Source of the DNA: Chitinophaga pinensis
GTDB taxonomy: Bacteria > Bacteroidota > Bacteroidia > B-17B0 > Aurantibacillaceae
Direction of reading: 5' to 3'
DNA length: 41,645 nt
NCBI GenBank assembly: GCA_945887955.1
Contig: CAMCZO010000013.1
Coordinates: 1 to 41,645, forward strand
Numbering within the stretch: the first letter of the stretch is position 1; each line of letters opens with the position of its first letter. Under the pieces are notes generated by a model, which saw only the letters and a program-made list of their open reading frames with translations, was not told the DNA's origin and searched no databases. This document shows, piece by piece, positions 16,278-26,023 of the stretch. A program made the position numbers and the translations under genes.

Positions 16278-17642
16278 ATGATAAATTTTAAACGTTACAC
16301 AATATTTTTTGCTCTATTATTTTTATTGATTAATATCAATGCTCAAAAAACAAACAATAAAGATTTTACTTTGCAACAGGCAATTGACTTTTCTCTTAAA
16401 AATAGTCCAAATTATTTAAATGCCGAGTTAGACATAGAAAATGCCAACTATCGACGAAAAGAAATTACAGGAATTGGCCTGCCCCAATTAAATTCAAGCA
16501 TCGATTTAAAAGATTATATCAACATTCCAACGTCTTTATTACCTGCACAAATTTTTGGAGGGCCTGCAGGTTCTTACCTTCCAGTTAAATTTGGCACTAA
16601 GTATAATAGTACTGCAGGTTTTTCTGCTTCTCAATTAATTTTTAGCAGCGATTATATTTTTGGACTAAAGGCCTCTCAAGAATTTATGAATTTGTCTAAA
16701 ATTAATTTGTCCCGAACCAAATCAGATTTAGTTGCCCAGGTTTCTAAAGCCTATTACAATGTAATTATTAATAAAGAACGAATTAAATTATTAGAGGCAA
16801 ATATATTGCGCTTAAAAAAGATTTTCGACGACACAAAAGCGTTTAATCAGCAAGGCTTTGCCGAATTAATTGATGTGGAGCGATTAGAAGTTCAATTTAA
16901 TAATTTGGTAACCGAAAAAGATAAAATTGTTAAATTAATTGGTTTATCTGAAACCATGCTAAAATTTCAGATGGGATATAAGTTAAGCGATTCTATTTTT
17001 TTATCTCAAACCCTTCCAGAAATTTCAGATCAGTTCGAAGAATTAAATGTATCTAAAATAGATGTATCTAAACGACCCGAATATCAATTAATTCAAGCAC
17101 AACAAGCCCTTTTTGACATTGATGTAAAAAGAATGAAATGGGGCTTTTTACCAACAATTGCTGCTTATGGAGCTTTGCAATATAATGCTCAACGCGCCAG
17201 TTTTAATTTGTTAGACTTTGATAAAAATGATATTAATAAACAATGGTATCAAGTTTCATTAATTGGTTTTACGTTGAATATGCCAATTTTTTCGGGTATG
17301 CAAAGAATTAATAAATTAGAACAAGCAAAAATAACCGCACTTAAAAATAAAAACACCTTAATTAACGTGCAAATGGCCTCCGAATTAGAAGCAACTGCAG
17401 CCAGTGTTTCATACAGCAATGCGTATTCAAGTTTAATTATTCAAAGAAAAAACATGAATTTAGCTCAACATGTTTATGATGTGGCACAAAAAAAATATCA
17501 AAGCGGTGTAGGCAGTAATTTAGAAATTGTTAATGCCGAAACCTCATTAAAAGAAGCTCAAACAAATTATTATAATGCAAGCTTCGATATGATTGTAGCA
17601 AAAATTGATTATCAAAAAGCAATAGGAACTTTAGTTAAATAA
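16278..17642 (+). CDS. TolC-family outer-membrane efflux channel
   Basis: 454 residues from the ATG at 16278, chosen because it gives a normal signal peptide (MINFKRYTIFFALLFLLININA). The ATG at 16236 would put 14 hydrophilic residues before it. TolC-like trimers form the outer-membrane and periplasmic tunnel of tripartite pumps. The mature start FTLQQAIDFSLKNSPNYLNAE is the first repeat of the OEP family. The second repeat begins near RPEYQLIQAQQALFDIDVK. The C-terminal helix pair is VYDVAQKKYQSGVGSNLEIVNAE, a very typical OEP segment. It is followed by the MFP gene after 26 bp. Confidence 0.92.
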   Translation: MINFKRYTIFFALLFLLININAQKTNNKDFTLQQAIDFSLKNSPNYLNAELDIENANYRRKEITGIGLPQLNSSIDLKDYINIPTSLLPAQIFGGPAGSYLPVKFGTKYNSTAGFSASQLIFSSDYIFGLKASQEFMNLSKINLSRTKSDLVAQVSKAYYNVIINKERIKLLEANILRLKKIFDDTKAFNQQGFAELIDVERLEVQFNNLVTEKDKIVKLIGLSETMLKFQMGYKLSDSIFLSQTLPEISDQFEELNVSKIDVSKRPEYQLIQAQQALFDIDVKRMKWGFLPTIAAYGALQYNAQRASFNLLDFDKNDINKQWYQVSLIGFTLNMPIFSGMQRINKLEQAKITALKNKNTLINVQMASELEATAASVSYSNAYSSLIIQRKNMNLAQHVYDVAQKKYQSGVGSNLEIVNAETSLKEAQTNYYNASFDMIVAKIDYQKAIGTLVK

Positions 17643-17668
17643 AATTATTCATAAAATAAAAAATTAAA

Positions 17669-18823
17669 ATGACATCAACTAGTTTAAGCGTTTTTTTCGC
17701 AGGTATTAAAAATAATTATTATAAAAATTTTACTATTCTATTTTTAATAATTACTTTTTTAAATTCTTGTTCCACTGATAATAAAGCCAAACTCGATAAA
17801 TTAAAAAAACAAAAATCAGAAATAGAAACGCAAATTGCAGCTTTAGAAGATGAGTTAAAAAAAACAGATACTAGTTCTGTTACTGATAAAAGTACAGAAG
17901 TTTCTGTAATACCACTCGCAACTCAATTTTTTAAAACTTTTATTGAGGTTCAGGGTAGGGTAGATGCTGAGGAAAGCGTTTCTCTGTCGAGCGAGATGCC
18001 AGGTACAATTAATAAAATTAATGTAAGTTCTGGTGATAATGTTTTTATTGGTCAGGTATTAGCAGAAACTGATACTCGAGTTATTCAACAACAATTACAA
18101 GATTTAGAAATAAATTACGAATTAGCTAAACAAGTTTTTGCTAAACAAGAAAATTTATGGAACCAAAAAATAGGAACCGAAATTCAATTTTTACAAGCCA
18201 AAACAACCAAAGAAAGTTTGGAGAAAAAAATATCCATGATTCAAGAACAACTAAAAATGAGCAAAATTATTTCGCCCATAAATGGAACGGTTGATGGCGT
18301 TAATGTTAAAATAGGTCAGCCGGTTTTTCCTGGAATGGCAGCAATTAGCGTGGTTAATTTTTCTAAATTAAAAGTAAAAGCAGAAGTAGCCGAAAGTTAT
18401 GCTTCTAAAATTAAAAATGGAAATGAAGTGTTACTCGTTTTTCCCGACATGAACGACTCTGTTTCTTCTAAAGTAAAATACGCTTCTCGCACTATAAATG
18501 CTCTGAGTAGAACTTTTGTCGTTGAGGTGGCCTTAGAATCTAAAAAAGAATTTCATCCCAATATGGTAGCTAAATTAAAAATAAATGATTACCAATCTTC
18601 AGCACCTTTAATTGTTATTCCAATTAAATTTATTCAAAAAACAACCAACGATAGTTTTGTAATGATTGCTGAAAATGGAAAAGTAGTTAATAAAAAAATT
18701 AGTATGGGAAAACAATATAATGGAAACGCCGAAATACTATCTGGATTAAATGCTGGTGATTTATTAATCACTCAAGGCTACGATTTAGTTTACGAGGGAG
18801 ACAAAATAATTATAAAAAAATAA
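17669..18823 (+). CDS. RND efflux membrane-fusion (adaptor) lipoprotein
   Basis: 384 residues. The adaptor couples the RND pump to the TolC channel. A 20-residue N-terminal stretch precedes a hydrophobic signal that ends in the lipobox LNSC with Cys34. A short coiled coil follows (about residues 38-67, many Lys and Glu). The HlyD-type core contains the lipoyl halves SSEMPGTINKINVSSGDNVF and IISPINGTVDGVNVKIGQPV around a helical hairpin, and then the beta-barrel domain (KLKVKAEVAESYA). The C-terminal membrane-proximal domain reads ILSGLNAGDLLITQGYDLV. It lies 60 bp before the RND gene. Confidence 0.93.
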   Translation: MTSTSLSVFFAGIKNNYYKNFTILFLIITFLNSCSTDNKAKLDKLKKQKSEIETQIAALEDELKKTDTSSVTDKSTEVSVIPLATQFFKTFIEVQGRVDAEESVSLSSEMPGTINKINVSSGDNVFIGQVLAETDTRVIQQQLQDLEINYELAKQVFAKQENLWNQKIGTEIQFLQAKTTKESLEKKISMIQEQLKMSKIISPINGTVDGVNVKIGQPVFPGMAAISVVNFSKLKVKAEVAESYASKIKNGNEVLLVFPDMNDSVSSKVKYASRTINALSRTFVVEVALESKKEFHPNMVAKLKINDYQSSAPLIVIPIKFIQKTTNDSFVMIAENGKVVNKKISMGKQYNGNAEILSGLNAGDLLITQGYDLVYEGDKIIIKK

Positions 18824-18882
18824 ATTATTTTGTGATTACGATTTCGTATCAATTATTAAATAAATATTTGAAATAAACAGTT

Positions 18883-21800
18883 ATGTTAGAAAAAATTAAA
18901 GAATTTAAACCTTCTAGTTGGGCCATAGAAAATAAATTAACCGTTTATTTAATTACCATCTTTATTACCATTGCTGGTATTATGGCATACAATTCTTTGC
19001 CTAAAGAAAATTTTCCAGACATTACCGTTCCAACGATATACATTAGTACCATTAACGGTGGTAATTCGCCTACCAACATCGAAAATACAATTACTAAACC
19101 CATCGAAAAACGATTAAAGTCTATTTCGGGTATTAAAAAATTTAATAGCACTTCTTTACAAGATGTGTCCGTAATTATAGTTGAGTTTCGTACCGATGTT
19201 AAAACTGATTTAGCTAAACAAAAAGTTAAAGATGCTGTAGACGAAGCACGGGCCGATATGCCCCAAGTTCTTACTCGTGAGCCAGTAATTAAAGAAATTG
19301 CATTTTCAGAAATACCCATTATGTACATTAATATTTCTGGTAACTACGATTTAAAACAATTAAAAAAATATGCCGAAAATTTGCAGGAAGGCCTCGAAGG
19401 TTTAAAAGAAATTAATGAAGCTAAAATTGTTGGCGCCCTCGATCGTGAAATTCAAGTTAACATTGATGTTTATAAATTACAAGCCGCCCAATTAACCCTT
19501 GGCGATATTCAAAGAGCAATTGGCCAAGAAAATTTATCAATCACCGGAGGTAATGTGCCTATCAATGGAATGAAGCCTACCATTAGCATAAAAAGCGAAT
19601 TTAAAAATCCAGCCGAAATTGAAAATATTATTGTAACCTCTGCCGTTGGTGCTAAATTATTTTTAAAAGACGTGGCTGAGGTAAAAGATGGCTTCAAAGA
19701 AAAAGAAAGTTACTCCAGTTCTAAAGGAAAAAATGTAATCACCCTTAATGTAATTAAAAGATCTGGCGAAAATTTAATTGCTGCTGCCGATAAAATAAAA
19801 GCGGTTATTGCCGAAATGAAAAAAAATGATTTTCCGCAAGGTTTTGAAGTTACAGTGAGTGGCGATCAAAGTGCTAAAACTAAAACAACTCTTCAAGATT
19901 TAATTAACACCATTATTATTGGTTTTGTTTTAGTTACCATCGTACTCATGTTTTTTATGGGCGTTACCAATGCCTTATTCGTGGCTCTGTCTGTTCCACT
20001 TTCAATGTTTATTGCTTTTTTATTAATGCCAAGTATCGGCTTTACTTTTAATATGATTGTGCTGTTTGCTTTTTTATTAGCCCTTGGTATTGTGGTTGAT
20101 GATGCTATTGTGGTTATCGAAAATACTCATCGATTGTTTGCTAATGGCAAGCGCGATATTAAAACCGCAGCTAAAATGGCGGCAGGCGAAGTGTTTTTAC
20201 CTGTGCTTACCGGAACAATAACCACCTTGGCTCCTTTTATCCCTTTAGCTTTTTGGACCGGCATTATTGGTAAATTCATGTATTTTTTACCCATTACGTT
20301 AATTATTTCTTTACTCGCCTCTTTATTTGTGGCCTACATTATCAATCCTGTTTTTGCTGTCGATTTTATGAAATCACACGATGAGGAAGCAAAAAATTAT
20401 GGTAAAATAAATAAAAAAGGCAAAATGCAATTGCTGCTCTATGCCGTTCTAACTTTAATTGCATACGCTAGCGGCCATGTAGGTGTAGGTAATTTTATTA
20501 TTTTCCTGGGCCTCTTTTTAATTTTACACCGCTTTTGGCTTTATAAAGTAATTAATTCCTGGCAATTTAAAGTTTGGCCAGCATTTGTTAACAGGTATGT
20601 TAAAGTCCTTAAATGGTGCCTTATTAAACCTTGGCGCCCTGTAATTTATGTTATTTTGTTATTTGTTTTTTCTATCGTTTTCTTCATAGCACGTGGCCCT
20701 AAAGTGGTGTTCTTTCCGCAAGGAGACCCAAATAGTATTTATGTTTATCTCAAATTACCCGAAGGCACCGATCCCTTTATTACAAACAATGTAATGCGCC
20801 AAGTAGAAAATAAAGTAAACAGCGTTATTGGTAAAAATAATCCCATTGTCGAATCTATGATTAGTAATGTTACCATTGGAGTAACCGATCCAAGAGATGG
20901 AGACCAAAATGCTTATCCCAATAAAGGTAAAATCGCCATCTCTTTTGTAGAATTCGAAAAACGAGACGGGCAATCTACAACAGATTATTTAACCAAATTA
21001 CAATCTTTAAATTGGCAAATTCCTGGTGCCGAAATAACTGTAAATCAAGAACAAAATGGCCCACCTCAAGCAAAGCCAATTAGCATTGAAGTTTCTGGCG
21101 ACGAATTTGATGCGCTTGTTAATAATGCCAATTTGGTTAAAAAATTTGTGCAGGAGGCTAAAATAGATGGCCTTGATAATTTAAAATCAGATTTTGTAGG
21201 CAATAAACCCGAAATTATTTTTGATATTGATCGCGAAAGAGCTCAGCGAGAAGGTTTATCTACGTATCAATTAGCCATGGAAATTCGTGGCGCTGTTTAC
21301 GGTGTTGAGGCAACTAAATTTAGAGATGTTGATGATGAATATCCTGTGCAGTTGCGTTACAAGTTAGATCAGCGTTCAGATATTGAAACTATTCGTAATT
21401 TAAAAATCACCTACCGCGATATGAATATGGGTGGCGTGGTAAGAACGGTTCCTATTTCTGCAGTTTGTAATATCCGTTATGACAATACGTATGCAAGTAT
21501 CAAACGTAAAAATAACACCCGTTTAATTACTCTTTCTTCTGATGTTAAACAGGGCTATAACGCCAATGAGGTAGCTGCAAAAATTCAAAAGCTAATTCTT
21601 TCTTTTAAACCAATTGGCAATGTAAATGTTAAGTTTGGCGGGCAGGCCGAAGACCAAAAAGAAACCATGAGTTTTTTAGGTGGCGCCATGTTAAGTGCAA
21701 TTGGCATTATGCTTTTGGTTTTAGTTGGCTTGTTTAACTCTTTGGGTAAACCCCTAATTATTTTATCCGAAATTTTGTTTAGCATTATTGGCGTGTTTTT

Positions 21801-22347
21801 AGGTGTTGGTTTGTTTAAAATGGAAATGAGTATTGTAATGACTGGTGTTGGAATCATTGCCCTGGGTGGCATTGTAGTTAGAAACGGTATTTTGTTAGTT
21901 GAGTTTGCCGAGTTTGCTCGCTTAGGAGGAATGAGCTTATACGAAGCCACTGTTGAAGCCGGCCGCACACGAATGACCCCTGTAATATTAACAGCCATTG
22001 CCGCAGTTTTAGGTTTAATTCCTTTAGCAGTGGGATTAAACATAAATTTTGAAACACTTTTTACAAATTTAAACCCGCATGTGTTTTTTGGTGGCGATAG
22101 TGTTGTGTTTTGGGGGCCATTAAGTTGGACCATGATTTTTGGTTTAATATTTGCTACAGTTTTAACTCTTTTATTAATTCCTTCGATGTATCTGATAACT
22201 GAGCGATTAAAGCGAAAATCTATTATTATTTTAAATCATTTCGATTTGCCAAATGTAACCATGTATGTGCCTTTTTTAATTATAATTTTAAGAATTATTT
22301 TGGCCATTCAGGGTAAAAAACTCAATTATGGCAATTTAGATGCCTAA
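18883..22347 (+). CDS. RND-family inner-membrane efflux pump (AcrB-like)
   Basis: 1154 residues, compared with about 1050 for E. coli AcrB. The trimeric pump uses the proton gradient to drive drug or lipid export. The N-terminus has WAIENKLTVYLITIFITIAG (TM1) and the periplasmic porter domain. TM4 carries the acid pair Asp406-Asp407 in GIVVDDAIVVIENTHR. TM10 has GIVVRNGILLVEFAE, with Arg1000 where AcrB has Lys940. The GIVV/DD and RN motifs support a working proton relay. The cytoplasmic linker between TM6 and TM7 (about residues 500-570) holds two extra hydrophobic segments. The C-terminal TM12 is followed by another hydrophobic stretch. No clear terminator follows; a weak hairpin at 22372-22391 was not accepted. 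Confidence 0.95.
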   Translation: MLEKIKEFKPSSWAIENKLTVYLITIFITIAGIMAYNSLPKENFPDITVPTIYISTINGGNSPTNIENTITKPIEKRLKSISGIKKFNSTSLQDVSVIIVEFRTDVKTDLAKQKVKDAVDEARADMPQVLTREPVIKEIAFSEIPIMYINISGNYDLKQLKKYAENLQEGLEGLKEINEAKIVGALDREIQVNIDVYKLQAAQLTLGDIQRAIGQENLSITGGNVPINGMKPTISIKSEFKNPAEIENIIVTSAVGAKLFLKDVAEVKDGFKEKESYSSSKGKNVITLNVIKRSGENLIAAADKIKAVIAEMKKNDFPQGFEVTVSGDQSAKTKTTLQDLINTIIIGFVLVTIVLMFFMGVTNALFVALSVPLSMFIAFLLMPSIGFTFNMIVLFAFLLALGIVVDDAIVVIENTHRLFANGKRDIKTAAKMAAGEVFLPVLTGTITTLAPFIPLAFWTGIIGKFMYFLPITLIISLLASLFVAYIINPVFAVDFMKSHDEEAKNYGKINKKGKMQLLLYAVLTLIAYASGHVGVGNFIIFLGLFLILHRFWLYKVINSWQFKVWPAFVNRYVKVLKWCLIKPWRPVIYVILLFVFSIVFFIARGPKVVFFPQGDPNSIYVYLKLPEGTDPFITNNVMRQVENKVNSVIGKNNPIVESMISNVTIGVTDPRDGDQNAYPNKGKIAISFVEFEKRDGQSTTDYLTKLQSLNWQIPGAEITVNQEQNGPPQAKPISIEVSGDEFDALVNNANLVKKFVQEAKIDGLDNLKSDFVGNKPEIIFDIDRERAQREGLSTYQLAMEIRGAVYGVEATKFRDVDDEYPVQLRYKLDQRSDIETIRNLKITYRDMNMGGVVRTVPISAVCNIRYDNTYASIKRKNNTRLITLSSDVKQGYNANEVAAKIQKLILSFKPIGNVNVKFGGQAEDQKETMSFLGGAMLSAIGIMLLVLVGLFNSLGKPLIILSEILFSIIGVFLGVGLFKMEMSIVMTGVGIIALGGIVVRNGILLVEFAEFARLGGMSLYEATVEAGRTRMTPVILTAIAAVLGLIPLAVGLNINFETLFTNLNPHVFFGGDSVVFWGPLSWTMIFGLIFATVLTLLLIPSMYLITERLKRKSIIILNHFDLPNVTMYVPFLIIILRIILAIQGKKLNYGNLDA

Positions 22348-22456
22348 ATTAAAATATTATTACTTTATTTAATAGAGCCTAAAAGGTCTATATTTACTCA
22401 AAAAGTACGTTTTTTGTATTTTAAAAAACAAAAATCCAAATTTTTTTTGTTAAATT

Positions 22457-22488
22457 GTTGTTAATTTAAAATTATTGTTTTAATATTG
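22457..22488 (+). promoter_or_regulatory. Candidate promoter of the T9SS repeat-protein gene
   Basis: GTTG (22457-22460), 20-bp spacer, TAATATTG (22481-22488): one mismatch in each box against TTTG and TAnnTTTG. The predicted start near 22494 leaves a leader of about 75 nt, very rich in A. The intergenic stretch 22348-22569 shows nothing else convincing. Confidence 0.45.
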
Positions 22489-22569
22489 GACAATTAAAAT
22501 ATTGATTATTCATTATTTTTAGTTATAAATAATACTTTATCAAAAAAAAACTAAACAAAAACAAGTCAT

Positions 22570-25500
22570 ATGAAAAAAAATCTACCTAAAAACTTAATTA
22601 AAAAAACTGCCTTAGTTGCTGTCTTTTTTATTTTTGCATGCTTTTTTAATAGTGTAAAAGCACAATATTGTTTGGCGCCTGCCTCAAATATTCAAATTTT
22701 TCCAACTAACGTTACTCAAACTACGTCTGTTTATAGTTCTGGTGCTCGTGCATTTAATTTTAATGCAACAGCTGGTTGTTCTTATTATTTTGCAACTTGT
22801 GGTTTAGCTGGTGGTGCTGATACATACATTCGTGTCTATAGTTTGGCAAATGGTGGAACAGCTTTAGCTAGTTGGGATGATAATTGTGGCGCAGAATCCC
22901 AAGGCACATGGATTTGCCCAACAACAGGCTTTTATTCTGTATTGTTAACTAATTATTCTTGCGCTGCTTTAACTCAAAACACTAGAATGACTTATTCAAG
23001 CAATTGTGTTCAAACACCTTGTTCTGCTTTGGCTTATGGTGCTTCTGGGGCTACATCAACATTTGACGAAGAAATTTTTAATGTTACTTTTGGTACTTTA
23101 AATAATACAAGTAGTTGTGCATCTACTGCTCCTGGTCCAGGTTCAGTAAATAGACTGTATAGCAATTACACTGGTGCAGTTGCAGCACCTGCTGTTAATA
23201 TTAACACTTCCGTTAATTATGGCGTTACTGTAGGTACTTGTAATGGCTGGTATGGTATGCAAACAAAAATTTATATCGATTATAATCAAGATGGCTTATT
23301 TACTGGCGCAAACGAAAACGTTGCAACATTTTCAAGTCCAAACAATACAGCTTTTACTGGAAATATATTAATACCTGCTGGTGTAACTCCTGGTATTACT
23401 AGAATGAGAGTTGTATCTGTAGAAGGTACAGTGCCTGGCCCTACAGGTAGTTATACTTGGGGCGAAACCGAAGATTATTGTATTAATATTGTTGCTGGTA
23501 CACCTTGTAGTGGTACCCCTGCTGCATTAACACCTACTATTTCATCGCCTCAGGGCTGTCCAAACGTAGCTTTTGCATTAAATACAACAAGTTTATCTGC
23601 CTTTACAGGTTTATCTTACCAATGGCAATCCTCTCCAAACAACAATGGCCCATGGGCTAATGTGGGTGGTGCAGGTGCTTTATTAAATACTGCTACTACT
23701 ACTACAACCTATTATCAATTAGTAAGTACTTGTGCAAATGGTGGCCTTACAGCAACTACCTCAGTTGTTTCATTTTCTCCATTGATTAACCCTTGTGCTT
23801 GTAACGTATATGCTCCCTCTGTAGCTGGTATTGCTGGCGACGAAGAAATCTTAACCGTTTCAGTTGGAACCATGACTAATGTTAGTACTTGTGCTTCTGT
23901 TGGGCCGGGTCCGGGTTCAATTGCTCAGCGATATGCTAATTATACCTATTTTGTAGCTGCGCCTTCAGTATGTACTGGTCAGGTACCATTTAATATCACC
24001 ATTGGTACTTGCGGTGGTTTTTATGGAGTAGGAATGAATATATATGTAGATAATAATCAAAACGGTAATTTTACTGATCCAGGTGAATTAGTTTACTCTA
24101 CTGGTGCAGCAGTTAATGGAGTAAATACAGGTTTTTTAAATATTCCAAATACAGCAAGTGTTGGTATAACTCGAATGAGAGTTGTAGCAGTAGAAGGTGT
24201 TGTGCCTGGTCCTGCAAACGCTTATAATTGGGGCGAAACAGAAGATTATTGTATAGATATATTGCCAGCTCCAGCTGTTACCGTAGCTAGTGGAAGTATT
24301 AGTTGTGGTTCTAATTTTACAATGACGCCTGCTGGTGCTTTAAGTTATACTTATACTAGCCCTGGTGTTGGTGGCGCTACTTTAACCGGTGCCTCTCAAA
24401 CATATTCGCCTTTAGCCAATACAATTTATACGGTTCTTGGTTCTGGTGCTAATGGTTGTGTTGCAGTTAATTTGGTTACAGTTTCTGTTTCTAATGGAAC
24501 AAATATGGTAATTTCGCCTTTAACGGCATCGGCTTGTCCTAATTCTCCATTTACATTTACAGCATCAGGTTCTGTAACATATTCTTGGACTAATAATACC
24601 TATACTAACACAGCAAATATTAATGCAGCTGGTGCTTTATCATCAATAACTTGTAGTGTAATAGGTACAAATTCAATTGGCTGTACATCTTCTAACACGG
24701 CAACATTATATGCTTATGCATCGCCAACTGTAATCATTTCACCTACATTAGTTACGGTATGTGCATTAACTGCAACATCGTTTACTGCCTCTGGTGCATT
24801 AACTTATACTTGGGCTAATAATAATACAGGTTCTACATCTGCATATACACCATCAGCAACTTCTCAATTTACTGTTCAAGGTTCTGATGCAAATGGTTGT
24901 AAATCAACTGCCAGTGCAATTGTATTAACTAATCCAGCCCCCCCAATGTCAATTGTAGCGAGTTCATCTTCAGTTTGTGCATCAACATCATTAACTTTAT
25001 CTGGTTCAGGTGCTAACACCTTTACTTGGAGTGTTGGAGGAAATAATGCAAACGTTATAGTTACGCCAACAAGTTCTACTGTTTATACTTTATCAGGTAC
25101 AGGTGCTAATAATTGTGTGGGTAATGCAACAATTAATATTACAACAAACCCATCACCAATTTTAGTAATAACTCCTCCATCAGCATCAATTTGTTTGGGT
25201 AGCTCATCAAGTTTCTCAGTAAATGGAGCTATTTCTTATACTTGGAGTAATGGAAGTAATAATAATACTCAAAACTTTTCTCCAAGTTCATCTACAGTTT
25301 ATTCTGTAACTGCAGAAGATAGTTTTGGATGTATAGGTAATAAAACATTATCTATCACGGTTAATCCATTACCAGTTATCACAATTAATCCATCTGCACC
25401 CGAAATTTGTAGAGGAGATATTGCAACTGTTACATCTAGTGGTGCAGCTACATATACTTGGTTGCCAGGAAATGTTGTAGCCAATACCTTTACAGATTCA

Positions 25501-25851
25501 CCTTTATCAACTGGTTTTTATTCTGTTGCAGGAACAGATAACAATTCATGTAAAAACAACTTAGCATTTTTGATTAAAGTAAATAGTTGTACTGGAATAG
25601 AAGCTAATACTAATGGACTTCAAAACACCTTTATTTTCCCAAATCCAACTAAAGGATTGTTTACCGCTAAATTTGAATTTGATGGCGAGAAAACAATTAG
25701 TGTAATAGATGGTTTAGGTAAATTAATAGTGAAGTCAACAACACAAAATACTTCTGAAACATTTAACTTAACTGGATATGCAAAAGGTATTTATATTGTT
25801 AAAATAGATACTAAATTGGGTTCAGCTAACTATAAATTGGTTATTGAATAA
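22570..25851 (+). CDS. T9SS-exported multidomain surface protein (GEVED domains, Ig-like repeats)
   Basis: 1093 residues. A signal peptide (VAVFFIFACFFNSVKA) ends near residue 31. Residues 32-150 resemble a PPC-like domain (GCSYYFATCG, GADTYIRVY). Two GEVED domains follow, at about 150-305 and 410-562. Each has a calcium-site-like strand (YIDYNQDGLFTGANE, YVDNNQNGNFTDPGE) and ends in WGETEDYC. A PKD/Ig-like domain sits between them. Six tandem Ig-like repeats of about 72 residues occupy 565-1015, each with one Cys after the first strand and one near the end (for example SICLGSSSSFSVNGAISYTW). The last 76 residues are a T9SS type A sorting domain (FIFPNPTKGLFTAKFEF, GYAKGIYIVKI). It is probably an adhesin or surface matrix protein; the ligand is unknown. 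It ends at a strong terminator. Confidence 0.93.
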   Translation: MKKNLPKNLIKKTALVAVFFIFACFFNSVKAQYCLAPASNIQIFPTNVTQTTSVYSSGARAFNFNATAGCSYYFATCGLAGGADTYIRVYSLANGGTALASWDDNCGAESQGTWICPTTGFYSVLLTNYSCAALTQNTRMTYSSNCVQTPCSALAYGASGATSTFDEEIFNVTFGTLNNTSSCASTAPGPGSVNRLYSNYTGAVAAPAVNINTSVNYGVTVGTCNGWYGMQTKIYIDYNQDGLFTGANENVATFSSPNNTAFTGNILIPAGVTPGITRMRVVSVEGTVPGPTGSYTWGETEDYCINIVAGTPCSGTPAALTPTISSPQGCPNVAFALNTTSLSAFTGLSYQWQSSPNNNGPWANVGGAGALLNTATTTTTYYQLVSTCANGGLTATTSVVSFSPLINPCACNVYAPSVAGIAGDEEILTVSVGTMTNVSTCASVGPGPGSIAQRYANYTYFVAAPSVCTGQVPFNITIGTCGGFYGVGMNIYVDNNQNGNFTDPGELVYSTGAAVNGVNTGFLNIPNTASVGITRMRVVAVEGVVPGPANAYNWGETEDYCIDILPAPAVTVASGSISCGSNFTMTPAGALSYTYTSPGVGGATLTGASQTYSPLANTIYTVLGSGANGCVAVNLVTVSVSNGTNMVISPLTASACPNSPFTFTASGSVTYSWTNNTYTNTANINAAGALSSITCSVIGTNSIGCTSSNTATLYAYASPTVIISPTLVTVCALTATSFTASGALTYTWANNNTGSTSAYTPSATSQFTVQGSDANGCKSTASAIVLTNPAPPMSIVASSSSVCASTSLTLSGSGANTFTWSVGGNNANVIVTPTSSTVYTLSGTGANNCVGNATINITTNPSPILVITPPSASICLGSSSSFSVNGAISYTWSNGSNNNTQNFSPSSSTVYSVTAEDSFGCIGNKTLSITVNPLPVITINPSAPEICRGDIATVTSSGAATYTWLPGNVVANTFTDSPLSTGFYSVAGTDNNSCKNNLAFLIKVNSCTGIEANTNGLQNTFIFPNPTKGLFTAKFEFDGEKTISVIDGLGKLIVKSTTQNTSETFNLTGYAKGIYIVKIDTKLGSANYKLVIE

Positions 25852-25871
25852 TTTAGTTATTAATTAAATTT

Positions 25872-25902
25872 AAAAAGGTAGCCATTTTGGCTACCTTTTT
25901 TT
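25872..25902 (+). terminator. Strong Rho-independent terminator after the surface protein
   Basis: Arms AAAAAGGTAGCC (25872-25883) and GGCTACCTTTTT (25889-25900) form a 12-bp stem around a 5-nt loop, and the T run continues to 25902. Because the stem has A and T runs on both sides it could also work on the minus strand, though the repeat array lies between it and the TonB gene. Confidence 0.92.
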
Positions 25903-25945
25903 GTTTATTGTAATTTCTTGTTTTCATAGTCGCTTCGTTTTATTT

Positions 25946-26023
25946 GCAAACAGAAATAGTCTCTTCGAGTTTATTTGCTTCTTTGCAAACAGAAATAGTC
26001 TCTTCGAGTGTATTTGCTTCTTT
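25946..26023. repeat. 39-bp direct repeat, two copies
   Basis: Copies at 25946-25984 and 25985-26023 differ at a single base (T or G within TCGAGTxTATTTG). Each starts GCAAACAG, carries CTCTTCGAG and ends TTTGCTTCTTT. Thus TTTGC and GCAAA on either side of TTCTTT form a small hairpin across the copy junction. The last 13 bases (26011-26023) are also the start of the first 115-bp unit, so the two repeat types are interlocked. A degenerate earlier fragment (GTCGCTTCGTTTTATTTGC, 25929-25947) resembles the end of the longer unit. Confidence 0.9.

Noticed and set aside
21585..22133. 182-codon ORF antisense to the RND pump
   Set aside because: It is a shadow of a well-supported coding frame; the composition is Pro/Thr/Lys-rich as expected from reverse-reading it, with no domain.
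22372..22391. Hairpin ATAGAGCC / GGTCTAT as a terminator for the efflux operon
   Set aside because: The stem needs a bulged base and no T run follows, so support is too weak.
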